DNA from: Brachionus koreanus
Taxonomy: Eukaryota > Rotifera > Eurotatoria > Ploima > Brachionidae
DNA length: 52,636 bases
NCBI GenBank assembly: GCA_016987375.1
Contig: PJRA01000401.1
Coordinates: forward strand, 871,015-923,650
Direction of reading: 5' to 3'
Position 1 is the stretch's first letter. The number at the start of each line of letters is the position of its first letter. The notes under the pieces were generated by a model, which was not told the DNA's origin, did no database searches, and worked only from the letters and a program-made list of their open reading frames with translations. This document shows positions 11,488 to 21,668 of the stretch, piece by piece. The translations under genes were made by a program, and so were the position numbers.

Positions 11488-13559
11488 TCAAACACATTTC
11501 CATTGAACGTATATAGCTTTTTCTAAATCAGAGCATGGATTGTCAAAGACTGAATAATCACTTATTTCACACTTGGTTTGATTTGAACATAATGTATTTA
11601 TGTACTCAAATGAATTTTTAAAATAGCACACAGGCTTAAAATTTAAAATTTCCAAGCCACCACACTGAGAAACGGACGGATCAAGTCCATAAAAAGCACA
11701 AATAATCTCAATTCTTCCATTTAAACATTCAATACTCATGTCACTATCTTCACACCAAGTTTTCTCTAACACATCTTGTGTGCCATTGATCGCCGGACAA
11801 ATTAAAGGCAAGTCTTTATTAATCACACATTTGCTTATTGTCTTATTCAAACCAATAGCATCTACACATTGATACTGTACAAAAAGTTGTTTTCTAAATG
11901 ATGGACACAAGTCAACGCCTGCAATTGTATTCGCAGTTGCTAGCATTGAACACGAGCTTTTGCCTTCACAAGACCTGTGGATTGTCTCATAGCCAGTGTC
12001 AGTAAAACAAAAAGGAAGATCGGATCCACTCATACACTTAGATTTACTTGTGTTTGGTTGTATGCCAAAATATGCCGTGTGAATGTGAAGAACCAAATCT
12101 GTTGGACATGTAAGAACCATTATTGAATCCTGGCACAGTGTGTATTCAACAGTAGAGAAGCCAAAGTAGCTTGATGTTGCATTTTCAAGAGCAATTGGTA
12201 CATGAGGTGAAAAATTTTCCGACACACAACTTCCTATTAAATTTTGCTCAAATGGACAAAATGGTAATGTTGATACTGTGCTTGGTTGTTGTGTTGTTGT
12301 AGTAAGCAATGAGGCAACACATTCCCATTCAGCATAAAGAATATTCTGATATCCAGAACAAACTTTTAAATTATTTGGAATATTTCGATCTAAATCTCCT
12401 AATCTACACAATGTTCTTCCATTGCAAATAGTTTCCATGTAAGTTTGAGAATCTCTTGAATAGCATGTATCCGGACTGCCGGTGTAATAACCACGCGGAC
12501 AATTTCTTAGATTAGGATCAATACCATAAAAGGCACATAGGATTCTAATTAAACCAGATGGGCAACTAATTTCGACTGTACCTTCGCACCAGTAGTTATT
12601 CTGCGCTCCTGGAGTCAACGATGAACAAATTGATTGTTTGGTAGTATTCTTTGGGCATGAAGCTATTTGAGTATATCTGTCTAAATCTATGCATTGGTAT
12701 TGAATAAATAGCTGATGATTGTATGAACCTTTGCACGGATCACCCAAAAGTCCATCTTTGACTTCAATGGGACATTTTTGTAGGCCTTCACAGCCGATTA
12801 CAATGTTTTCTGGCACCCGATAACAAGCATCATGTTGCACATAGCCAAATCTGCAATAATCTGTGTTGGTATTCGACTGAATTCCATAATACATTGAATG
12901 AAATTTCAAAACTTGATCATTTGGACATTCTAAAGAGACTTCAGCTCCATAACAGAAAATAGCTTCTATCACTGGATAATTGAAAAAGTACGAATCTGTA
13001 AGGGACAAGCTATTTGGTTCAGAAAAAAAATTGCTTGGACAATCATTCGAGTTGTAGTCAGATGGATAGACTGAGTTGATGTTTTCTTTGATTATGCATG
13101 TTTGAATTGTGGTCGTTGTGGTGCTAGTGGTCGGAGTAGTTGTGGTCGAAGTGGTTGTAGTGGATGTGGTGGTGGTTGTGGAGGTTGAAGTAGAGGTTGA
13201 AGTGGTGGTCGAAGTTGTTGAAGAGGTTGAAGTCGAAGTTGAGACTGAAGGTGAAGTTGTGCTCGATTGACTGGTTGAAGTGCTCGTAACAATTGGTACT
13301 GTAGCTGGACTTCTGGAGTCCAAAATTTGTGTCGATGCGCCTGGTGTCGACTTATACACTGGTATCAGGCCAATCACTACCCCTACTATCAGAACTCCGA
13401 TGACTGCTCCAATTATTGGCAAATTTTTTTTTAGAAAACTTTTTTCTGGTCTAAAAATTTATTTAAATTTGATAAAAAATGTATTAAATAAATAAAAAAA
13501 ATCAACTTTTCCATAGATTTCTCTTTATTGTTCGAGTTCACTTGCATATTTTCACTCAT
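11488..13559 (-). CDS. Type II membrane lectin with four SUEL domains, second copy
   Basis: Exon 1 is 13559-13507 (MSENMQVNSNNKEKSMEK) and exon 2 is 13450-11488, joined over a 56-base GT-AG intron in phase 2. Together they make 2016 bases, about 671 residues. After about 28 cytoplasmic residues comes a signal anchor (PIIGAVIGVLIVGVVIGLIPVY). An almost pure Ser/Thr stem follows (13080-13290), a likely site of dense O-glycosylation. Four SUEL domains occur in two pairs (about 13060-12670, 12670-12300, 12280-11860, 11855-11491), with SMYYGIQ, CAFYGIDP, TAYFGIQP and CAFYGLDP blocks. Domain order and the GLIPVY anchor end match the 2363-8217 gene, so the two are tandem paralogs. The role is probably cell-surface sugar binding. 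The start is chosen because the open frame itself begins with TTG and the spliced exon supplies ATG. Confidence 0.88.
13080..13300 (-). repeat. Thr/Ser codon repeat (mucin-like stem)
   Basis: The coding strand is a near-continuous run of ACT/ACA/ACC and TCA/TCG codons encoding runs such as TTTSTSTSTSTTTTTSTTTT. It forms the extended stem between membrane anchor and lectin domains. It also produces long proline/leucine-rich reading frames in other frames, which are shadows. Confidence 0.8.
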
Positions 13560-13756
13560 TTTGTCAAGAAAAGTAAAAAAGAAGCAAAAAAAAAACAATT
13601 TCTTTTATTTATATAAAAAAAAATAAAGGATTTTTATTATTAAAGAAGTTAAGCAACAAAAATCAATTGCTTGAAATTAGTTGTGTTTATGCTGTTAACA
13701 CAAAATAAAAAAAAAAAAACAATTAAAATAAAGTGTATTTTTTTATTGATTTTTGT

Positions 13757-16700
13757 TTAATTGCAGTTTTTAGCCCATTTTTCAATAGATGCTTTGCTGA
13801 ATAAAATATAAACGATGGCACCAAATAAATAAATTACTGCTGTTAGGTAAAAAACATGTTGCCATTCATGTTGAGTACTGTCTGGAGTCAGAACACCGAC
13901 AATGTATGGAGAAACTATGCCAGATATGGTGGCGAACGTGTTGGAAATTCCGAATAAAATTCCGGAAAAATCACCGCCTATTTCGTTTATGTTCACTTGA
14001 AATCCAGCGCCTGAATTGCAGCCCAGAAATCCAACACCGAACGCCAGAAGAGCAACACCCATGTATGGATTGGCACAGGTCACCATGGATAAAAGAAGAA
14101 CTGCTATCATTGGAACTATTAAGCCTATCCCATTGAATATTTTTCTTATTGACGATTTGGAAATAGTTCCACTTATTATCAATTTATCGCTTATTACACT
14201 TGAAATCATGGCACACATCCAACAGCTTATGTAAGGAATTGACGAAAACAGACCATTCTTTAAAATAAAAAATAAAAATTATTTTTTAATTTGAATGAAA
14301 TATTATTTTTTACAGTTAATTAACTTTTTAAAAATTAAATTATTGAATATATAAAATGAAAAAGAAAAAAATTTTAAACTCAATCAAAAAGCTAATGTCT
14401 TTGTTATAAGACTTTGGCAAAACTCTTCATTAACTGAAATTTCTAACTCTTGTTTATTTATTTCATTTAAAAAAAAAAAAAAAACTTTATATAAAGAAAA
14501 CTATGAATTTTGAAATTTTGATACTTTTACGTCATCATTGGCTAATCAGTAATAGCAAGAACTCTTGAAATATGTCTAATGGAAGGTAATGGGAAATTTA
14601 GTACAGTAGGACAGAACAAAATTTTGAAAATTCTTAAAGATTAAAAGCAAATTGTGTAATAGCAAAAAAAGTTTAATAAATATAGCTGCATTATTAAAAA
14701 CATCTTGGTTAAACTCTGCAAATGTAGAATATTTTAAATTTAGATTATTTGGCTATAGTGAAGTCTACAGAGACTTTGCACATCAGCAGTAGTACGTATA
14801 TTGGCAACAATTATGTTCGCAATGAGATTTTTTGACATCAAAAAATTAGCAAAGTACTTTGATTTTTGATCAATTTCATTGAATAAAAAAAAATTCAAAA
14901 TTCCCTAATGAAAAAATTTAAAAAAAAAACTTTAGGAAGATTATTATTATTATTGATTTAGAGCCTTATTCACATAATTTTGGGCCATTCAATTTGAGAA
15001 ACCTAGTGCACATATGATAGTTTCGAATTTCCTTATCATTTTTCATTAATTTCTATTCTATTTTTCTATTTTGAAATTAGAAATTTAGAAATTCAGATAG
15101 CACTTAAATTTTGATTGTCTTGAATTTTAGACCAGCCATTGATCATTAAACAGATTAGAATCCTCTAAATAAAAGGTTTTTGAGACGAATCATTACTTGA
15201 GATGAGAAATGGACTTATTTTTGAAATTATAATCACAGAAATCAATGGTCGGACACATCTTTCCTATTTCAGAGAGTGGTGAAAAGAAGACGTTCTGAAA
15301 AAAAGGGAGTATAATGTGTTTTGTGGAATTTCCAAGGAATAATACACTTTGAATGGGTTCTAGGAGGTCGTGCTATAAATACATAATTTTATTCTTAACA
15401 AATAGAACCAGTCAATGCTTCACTTCAACTGAAAGTTATGTTTGTTTTTATAAAGTAACGCTAGACCTCATACAGCAAGAAAAAAATTGGTAAAAATATG
15501 ACAACTGAAATAGATCGAATTTCTTCATATTTCCAGCATAACTCTGATATTTTTCCTCCATTAAATCATCTTATTTTCTTAGAAGATAGCATTTTTATAT
15601 TCAAAATCAAGCTGAAAAAGGATATTGTGAGTTTTTTGGCTCTAAAAGCAGTGAATAACTGGCCGGAGACACGGTCGAATGATGAACTATACAAAAGAAC
15701 AAATACAGAGCCATAAAGTCAATGCATTAAGAACAAAAGATTGTGATGGCTTGGAAAAAGAAAACCAGAAAAGGTCCCTCAATGGACACCACAAGGACGA
15801 CGGAAGGTAGGAAGACCAGCAGTAACATGGAGGTCACAATCACGACAATTTTAAGATTCTTTTATAGAAAAATTGTAAAATCTTACAAAAATGCTATCTA
15901 TGCTTTTTTAACTTAATTTCAATAAATAAATAGCATTTTTAATTTACTTAACTACTAATAAAATTTTATGGAAAATATTTTTACCTTTGTTTTTTAAGAT
16001 AATAAAATAAAAAGAAAAAATTATGTTTACTGATTTGATGTCAAAACGAAGTACATCTTTCATAAAACTTGGTAGTTGAGTCAAGAACATATAATTGCCC
16101 CAATTGTGACACAAATGCGCAATGAAAATAGCAATACTTGGTTTTGAAGTGAATATTGACATCCATGGTATCCTATAAGGTTTGTTAACTTTTGTTCTCA
16201 AAGGCTCCTCTTCATTTATTTTACTAAAATCTTCACATGTGTGAGTTATAACAAAGCTTTTCTCCTCGGAACTAATAAATCTATGTTCAAGAGGCGAATC
16301 TGCTGTCAGACATACAAACAATATGAACCACAATATACCCAAAAATCCTTAACATGTCATTTATTTATTTAAAAAATTTAATTGAAATTTATTTTTACCA
16401 AATAAGTAAAACATTAATTTCCATCCATCTTCTAGGCCGCATAGAAACCCACCTAGAGGCAAAGCAATCACATTTCCAATATTGGCACCAGATGTGGCAA
16501 AACCAATTATTCTCGACTTTTCAAACGGAGGTGCCCATTTTATAAACATAGCACTAACTGCCGGCCACATCATACCCTAAAAATGTTTGTAAAAAACTAA
16601 AAAAATTTTCCTAATAAAAAAATTAACATGAGCAAGTCCGATTAAAAATCTACAAGTCATCAGAACACCAAAGCCCAATTGGGCACTGGGCACTATTAAA

Positions 16701-17163
16701 ATTGTGAAAATAGAACCGATCAGCATGGATATGCCGAGAATTTTTTTGGGACCGTACTTCATCGAAAGCCATCCTCCTGGAATCTTATAAAAATAAAAAA
16801 AAATTTTTTTTTAGAATTTTATTTATATTTTAATTTTACTTGAGTGAATATGTAGCCATAAAAATATGAAGAGAGAATAAGACCTTGGACCGATTTAGAC
16901 CAGACAAAAGATCCGGAGTTTTGGGTAGTATTTTTGTTATCTGGCTTGAAGAGACATGTATCATTTGAATCAACTATTATTGGCTTTGTGTGATGATCTG
17001 AATCTTGAATAGCAGACGAATTAACCATGACTACGATGCTGATGCCCATGTCGATTTTTTGCATATATTGCAATGCTATGCCAAAAAATATGACTATGGC
17101 TAGCAGAAATCGGACAGATATAAGCAATGGTGCGTTGGCTTTCGGGTTTAATGGTTCTTTCAT
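13757..17163 (-). CDS. SLC17 family anion transporter (sialin / vesicular glutamate transporter-like)
   Basis: Five exons, 17163-16840, 16783-16628, 16576-16399, 16347-16031 and 14257-13757, give 1476 bases, 491 residues, with consistent phases (0, 0, 1, 0). This matches the length of sialin-type proteins. The product is a major-facilitator transporter. Visible family blocks are PGGWLSMKYGPKKILG, CRFLIGLAHG, KWAPPFEKSR, LPSFMKDVLRFDIKSNG and GISNTFATISGIVSPYIVG near the C-terminus. The loop after the first helix carries NxT/S sequons and is expected to be luminal or extracellular. Likely substrates are organic anions (sialic acid, phosphate or glutamate relatives) with H+ or Na+ coupling; the sequence does not decide which. 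Exon 4 ends at TCA before GTAAAC, because only this donor gives the DIKS-NG join typical of the family. The last intron (1.8 kb) contains a LINE relic. Confidence 0.9.
14258..15219. other. Intron 4 of the SLC17 gene, no other gene seen
   Basis: AT-rich intronic sequence with no open frame of interest. Its distal part holds the two mobile-element fragments listed next. Confidence 0.5.
15220..15380 (-). repeat. Copy 2 of the unnamed dispersed repeat
   Basis: The minus strand reads LLEPIQSVLFLGNSTKHI, then FFSPLSEIGKMCPTIDFCDY. This is the longest and cleanest copy of the block shared with 7000-7135, 19540-19680 and 26385-26530. It has no start codon or flanking motif that would name the family. 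Confidence 0.45.
15640..15865 (+). mobile_element. LINE C-terminal relic inside the SLC17 intron
   Basis: The plus strand first reads NDELYKRTNTEP. After a frame change it reads WLGKRKPEKVPQWTPQGRRK, followed by VGRPAVTWRSQSRQF. This is the well-known tail of animal non-LTR elements (ELYxRTNxxPI ... RWLGHVxRM ... WTPxGxRxxGRPxxTWRR). A stop and a frameshift show it is dead. It lies antisense to the host gene. Confidence 0.7.
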
Positions 17164-17442
17164 TATTTTTTCTAAAGTAAATTGAACAGTTGTTTGAATT
17201 TTTGTTTAAAATAAAAAAATAATAATTTATTAAAATTTAAGATTTTAATTTATTTTAATTGTTGAAATGTGTTCTAACACTTGACATAGAGACTTTGTTA
17301 ATGCGATAAAACTAGATAGATAAGATGAGATTGAAGGCTATTGAAAAATTAATTTTTGAAAAATTTTATTCTAATTTTTCTAAAAATATTTAATGGGATT
17401 TTTGATAAAATTATTCGTTTTTTTTATTTTTTAATTCAAATT

Positions 17443-18253
17443 TTAAGTTTTGTTTTTCTTTGCTTTTTTTGTTTGTATTTTTCTTTTGTTTGCCAATTTA
17501 TTCTTGCACCAAATTTTCATCAAATCTAATATTATAAATATTGAATAAAATAGTATTAATATTATGATTGCGATAATTAATGATGTTTTTTTCACAAATT
17601 TAACTTGCTTGAGTTCAGAAGATTCAATTTGGCACTTTTCGCCACTAAATAGGCTAAAACATTTGCATGTGGCCTGAAAATCATGAGAATAGCAAATACC
17701 ATTTTGTGAACATGTCTCATTTGCGCACACATCAACTTGATGCTGACAATTTTGTCCATAAAAATTTTTTTTACACAAACAAGCATAGAAATTTGTGTTT
17801 GATGAATTGGTTTTATCCCTACAAACACCACCATTTAGACAAGGGTTTGATGAACATGGTTTTAGATCAAAACTGCATAGTTCGCCTCCAAAATTATCAT
17901 TGCATAAACAGTAAAATTCTTTTTTATCTTTTAAACGACATAGGCTGTTGTTAGAGCAGTTGGACAAACACTTATTTATATCGAAGTCTGATTTCAAAAA
18001 TTCATTTATTTTCTTTATTCCAAGAATTTCAACAGAAAATTCAATCTTGTTGAAGTCTTTATTTTAAAAATAATTTTTTAAAAGGTTTAAATAATTTTTT
18101 GAAATTTACCAGGCAATCGTTGCAAAGTTGATGATACCTGCGAGCTGAAGCTTTCATCTTAGAAATAAACAATAGAAAATTTCTTGAACAAATTTTAATT
18201 TACAATCAAATAATGTTGTTGAATTAAAAAATTTTCTTCAAGCTCTTCTAGTC
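17443..18253 (-). pseudogene. 3' part of a WD40-EGF-transmembrane paralog (broken or incomplete gene)
   Basis: The last exon (18056-17443) encodes three EGF-like domains (for example CSSNPCLNGGVC, CANETCSQNGIC), a membrane segment (SLIIAIIILILFYSIFIILDL) and a very basic tail. Small exons upstream (18157-18110 and 18253-18204) correspond to the region linking the propeller to the EGF domains in the gene at 26826-28421. The outer two exons do not join in phase, and the assembly gap follows, so the WD40 part is missing here. The protein is only moderately similar to the plus-strand gene, so this is an older paralog. It could be a live gene whose 5' exons were lost in the gap. Confidence 0.6.
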
Positions 18254-18363
18254 CTAGAAATTATTTAAAATAAAATTTATCTAAATAAATGATTAACAGG
18301 TGATGCATAAGTAAATCTCAAAAAATAAAAATGATATTAAGTTCTGTTTTTTTTTCTGATGTT

Positions 18364-18393
18364 NNNNNNNNNNNNNNNNNNNNNNNNNNNNNN
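18364..18393. other. Assembly gap (30 N)
   Basis: Thirty undefined bases. The join between the EGF paralog on the left and the transposase fragment on the right is therefore not proven, and the true gap size may differ. Confidence 0.98.
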
Positions 18394-19080
18394 CTCTGTT
18401 GAGGCTTTCCAACCTCCCTCGTATACTTTTTCACTCAAAACAATCCCAAAAATTTTCGATTTGGCGCGCTTGAGGGACATTTGGTGGGTTGATATCTTTG
18501 GTCACATAATTTACATTTTCGTTCATCCATGTTGTGCTTACCATAGAATAGTGAGCAGAAGCTAAGTCAGGCCAAAAAACGTAGTCAAGGTCTTCATGAT
18601 ACTCATCTTTAAATGGGAGCAGTCGTTTATTAAAGCATTCATCGATATAAATGCTCGAATTGATGGCAACCGACTTTGATAATCGAAAAAGAGGCTTAGG
18701 CATATCTCGATCAGATATGACTATCCAAACAAGCACCTTCTTTGGAAAATTCTCTTTTCCAGCAAACCGAAGACTGTCCGGATTAGTAGACTGATCATTT
18801 GTGTAATATCCAGCATTTCCCGGCATGTTGTCGCCTGCCAAACTAAAGTACTTTTGGTCATCCAAAATAAGCTAACATGGTCAACGATATAGCAAATTTT
18901 AAAGTTTTTTACTCAACTTCTTGGCTTTCTCATGCTGTACAGCGCTATATTTTGGTGTTTTTTCACGTTTACGATATGAAATATTCATTTTTGTTAATTG
19001 CCGTCCAACTGTTGCCTGGTGGACATTAAATTTTCTTGCTAGACGCCTTTGACTCACTCCAGTTTGGTTATTGGTCAATC
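18394..19080 (-). mobile_element. Truncated Tc1/mariner-type transposase
   Basis: Minus-strand frames at 19080-18899 and 18865-18431 give two pieces of one transposase. The N-terminal helix-turn-helix piece reads GVSQRRLARKFNVHQATVG. The catalytic core shows a first acidic block DDQKYFSLAGD, a second block YVFWPDLASAHYS and a third PPNVPQARQIENFW. Counting gives 36 residues between the second D and the E. The frames are broken between 18865 and 18899. The N-terminus is missing because the sequence switches abruptly to a copy of the WD40 gene at 19080, and the other end runs into the assembly gap. No terminal repeats can be identified, so it is a dead fragment. Confidence 0.8.
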
Positions 19081-19300
19081 TAAAATGGCTGAAAGAAATC
19101 TCTTTTAACAATCTTGTTAAATTTTTCGTTTCTACAAAATATTAATATCTCATAATATCTCAATTGTTCCATCGTTTGAACCAACTGCCAAAAAATTTCT
19201 TTTTATTATTTTTATCATTAGAATTGATGAGTAATTCTTTGTGGGATTATATAAAGAAAATATTTTAAAAATGCTATAAGCAATTTGAGCTGCTCTTAAT
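19081..19300 (-). pseudogene. Broken inverted copy of the WD40-EGF gene 5' end
   Basis: On the minus strand this is nearly the same as 26950-27108. Identical stretches include GCAGTTGGTTCAAACGATGG and AACAATCTTGTTAAATTTTT, the latter read on the plus strand. It carries small insertions at about 19141 and 19210. It also lacks the ~155 bases that encode the start codon and signal peptide in the right-hand gene (26796-26950). It is cut off at 19080 by transposase sequence, so it cannot make a working protein. Confidence 0.75.
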
Positions 19301-19539
19301 TATTGGAAAACTTTCTTCAAATAAATGAATTAATTAAATAATTTATATATTTCAAAATAAATAAATATAATTTGGTAAAAAAATTTAATATTAATATTAT
19401 TTCTTCAAAATAGAATTTAAGAATGTAAATTTCATTTAGACAAATAAAGAAAAATATTGGGGTTATATACTGGATTAAGTAGGATTTCGATCTTTTCTTG
19501 CTCTTTTATTTTTACCATTGTTCTTCAATCTAATCAATA

Positions 19540-19680
19540 CGATCATCTGGAACCAATTCAAAGTAAATTACTCCTTGGAAAAACCACCCAACAAACAACA
19601 TCACCTTTTTGTCAAAGCTTCTTCTTTTTACGGCTGACTGACATAGTTTAGATGAATCCAGTCATTGATTTCTGTGTTCA
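19540..19680 (+). repeat. Copy 3 of the unnamed dispersed repeat (in left arm)
   Basis: The plus strand reads HLEPIQSKLLLGKTTQ, then PFCQSFFFLRLTDIV, the same pattern as in the copies at 7000 and 15220. The partner copy in the right arm is at 26385-26530. The 64-residue open frame here is part of this repeat and not a host gene. Confidence 0.4.
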
Positions 19681-20409
19681 TAATTTTGAAAATAGATTAT
19701 CACTTCTTCTAATGAAAAGTGATGATTTTTTTTAAATAGTTTCTTACAAATTTTAATGCTTCGTTGAATAAAGAAATCTGTAAGATCATGAGGAGCAACT
19801 CAACGACATCTGTTAGCTTTATTAATCAAATTAAGGAGTAAAGTTTATTCTACTTATCAAATATTTTTAATTTTTTATATAAATTTTTCAGAATTCTATT
19901 AATACATTTAGGTAAATTGTATCTATTACTCTTTTTTCTCCTGTTTTCTTTTGTAAAAATTCAAAATTTTCAAATTTGAGGGTTTAAACGAAAGCGAAGG
20001 CTATTCGGACAAACCCAAGGGCATACCTCCACAATTATATTTAAAAAAAAAATTTTTTTTTGCGATTCGAAGAAACTTAAAACTTTTTCACCTTTATTCT
20101 GTTTATTTTTTTTACTTTTCCTATGAGAGTCAAATCAATAAATAATAAAAATATTAATTAAAAATTTATTAAAAGATAAATTAAAAAATTTAAGGTTCAG
20201 TGTTCTGAATCTAAAGAATTTTTGAAAAAGTAAAATGTTTTGATCAAATTTCATTTATCGATAAATGAACAAAGAATTTTAAATGCGCAATTAAATTTCA
20301 TCGACGGAAATAGCTGATATACAAAATCTGATTGCGCGTTTAAAATTTTTTGGTCTTTTTTCAAAAATTTATTTTTAAATGTTTTTCTTTAAAAATAAAA
20401 ATCAGAAAA

Positions 20410-20523
20410 TTTCGTTTCAATTCGATCTTTTCAATTCAGAAAAATTTGAAAAACTTTTTTACTAAAATAGATAATTTAGTTCTGTAAAATGCTTAATGTT
20501 TAAGAAAATTGGCTTAATGCAGC
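20410..20523 (-). repeat. Solo arm of the 24395-24676 hairpin element
   Basis: The sequence starting TTTCGTTTCAATTCGATC and ending TTGGCTTAATGCAGC is the reverse complement of the right half of the hairpin element at 24395-24676. It stops at GCAGC exactly where the fold-back element at 20523 begins, so the fold-back probably inserted into, or recombined at, this copy. Confidence 0.65.
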
Positions 20524-21568
20524 AAAAAGAATTAATAAATTTTTTAAAAAAAAATTCAATTTTTAATTAAAAAATATATAGATTTGAAAGAAAATAAATA
20601 TAAACTTTATTTGGTCCTATTTAATTAAAAATTTTAATACTGCAATAATGTGCAAAATACATTACGGCTAGAAACATAACATTAATACATATGCAAAATT
20701 TATTAATACCTTTTTTAAATAAAATATTTTTTCAAAAGAAAAAAGATCAATATTATTTAAAAGATAATTGATTATTTTTTTGATTAAGTATGTTGCACTT
20801 TATTGTGCAATATTTTTTTTTAAATGTTTTTTAATTTTAAGTAAATTTAAAAAAAAAAATTGTGCTATTTATAAAAAAATCCTTTACAAGCTTTTTGTTT
20901 AAGCATTTTTTTAAAACAAAAATAAAAAAAAATTGAGCAGCTTACGGTAACGTTACATTTTTACGAGATCTATTGTATAAGAGCTTGAGGGAAAGAGCTA
21001 TTTTACAGTCTTTTTAATTTCATCAATAAATTAAACGAAAATAACAGAGTCTTAAAAAATTAATTCAATTTTAATTCTCTTCAAATATTTAATTAGTAGA
21101 GAGCTTTATTGGAAATTGACACTAGAAAAATGAAATTTTGATTTATTCCTTTGCAAGGCCTGCTCAATTTTTTTTTTTATTTTTGTTTTAAAAAAATGCT
21201 TAAACAAAAAGCTTGAAAAAGATAAGCACAATTTTTTTTTTTAAATTTACTTAAAATTAAAAAACATTTAAAAAAAAATATTGCACAATAAAGTGCAACA
21301 TACTTAATCAAAAAAATAATCAATTATCTTTTAAATAATACTGATCTTTTTTCTTTTGAAAAAATATTTTATTTAAAAAAGGTATTAATAAATTTTGCAT
21401 ATGTATTAATGTTATGTTTCTAGCCGTAATGTATTTTGCACATTATTGCAGTATTAAAATTTTTAATTAAATAGGACCAAATAAAGTTTATATTTATTTT
21501 CTTTCAAATCTATATATTTTTTAATTAAAAATTGAATTTTTTTTTAAAAAATTTATTAATTCTTTTTG
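20523..21568. mobile_element. Fold-back element with ~410-bp inverted arms
   Basis: Bases 20523-20940 and 21160-21568 are reverse complements with only small indels. Shared blocks include CAAAAAGAATTAATAAATTT, TGCAAAATACATTACGGCTA and AAAATTGAGCAG at the inner ends. A loop of about 219 bases (20941-21159) has no coding potential. Long arms around a short unique loop suit a fold-back or long-TIR DNA element. Its right end lies only 100 bases before the LRR gene start, so it could affect that gene's promoter. Confidence 0.8.
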
Positions 21569-21668
21569 AATAAAATCAATTTTAAATAGAATTTATATCG
21601 ACTAGATTTTGACAATTTACCTTAATGCAATAAATGAAAAAAATTTATTCAGAAATTAAATTTTAAAG

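Larger units (their letters stand above)
19081..20403. repeat. Left arm of a large inverted repeat
   Basis: The arm is the reverse complement of 25667-27108, with high identity along its length apart from the ~155-base deletion near 19290. Matching blocks include the 64-codon open frame at 19457-19651 (two changed residues against its partner at 26611-26417). The GC-richer segment GCGCAATTAAATTTCATCGA (about 20285) also matches. The arms enclose about 5.3 kb that contains the LRR gene. Confidence 0.85.

Noticed and set aside
13092..13495. Proline/leucine-rich minus frame at 13092-13292 and plus frame at 13280-13495
   Set aside because: They are other-frame readings of the Thr/Ser stem and the anchor of the lectin gene.
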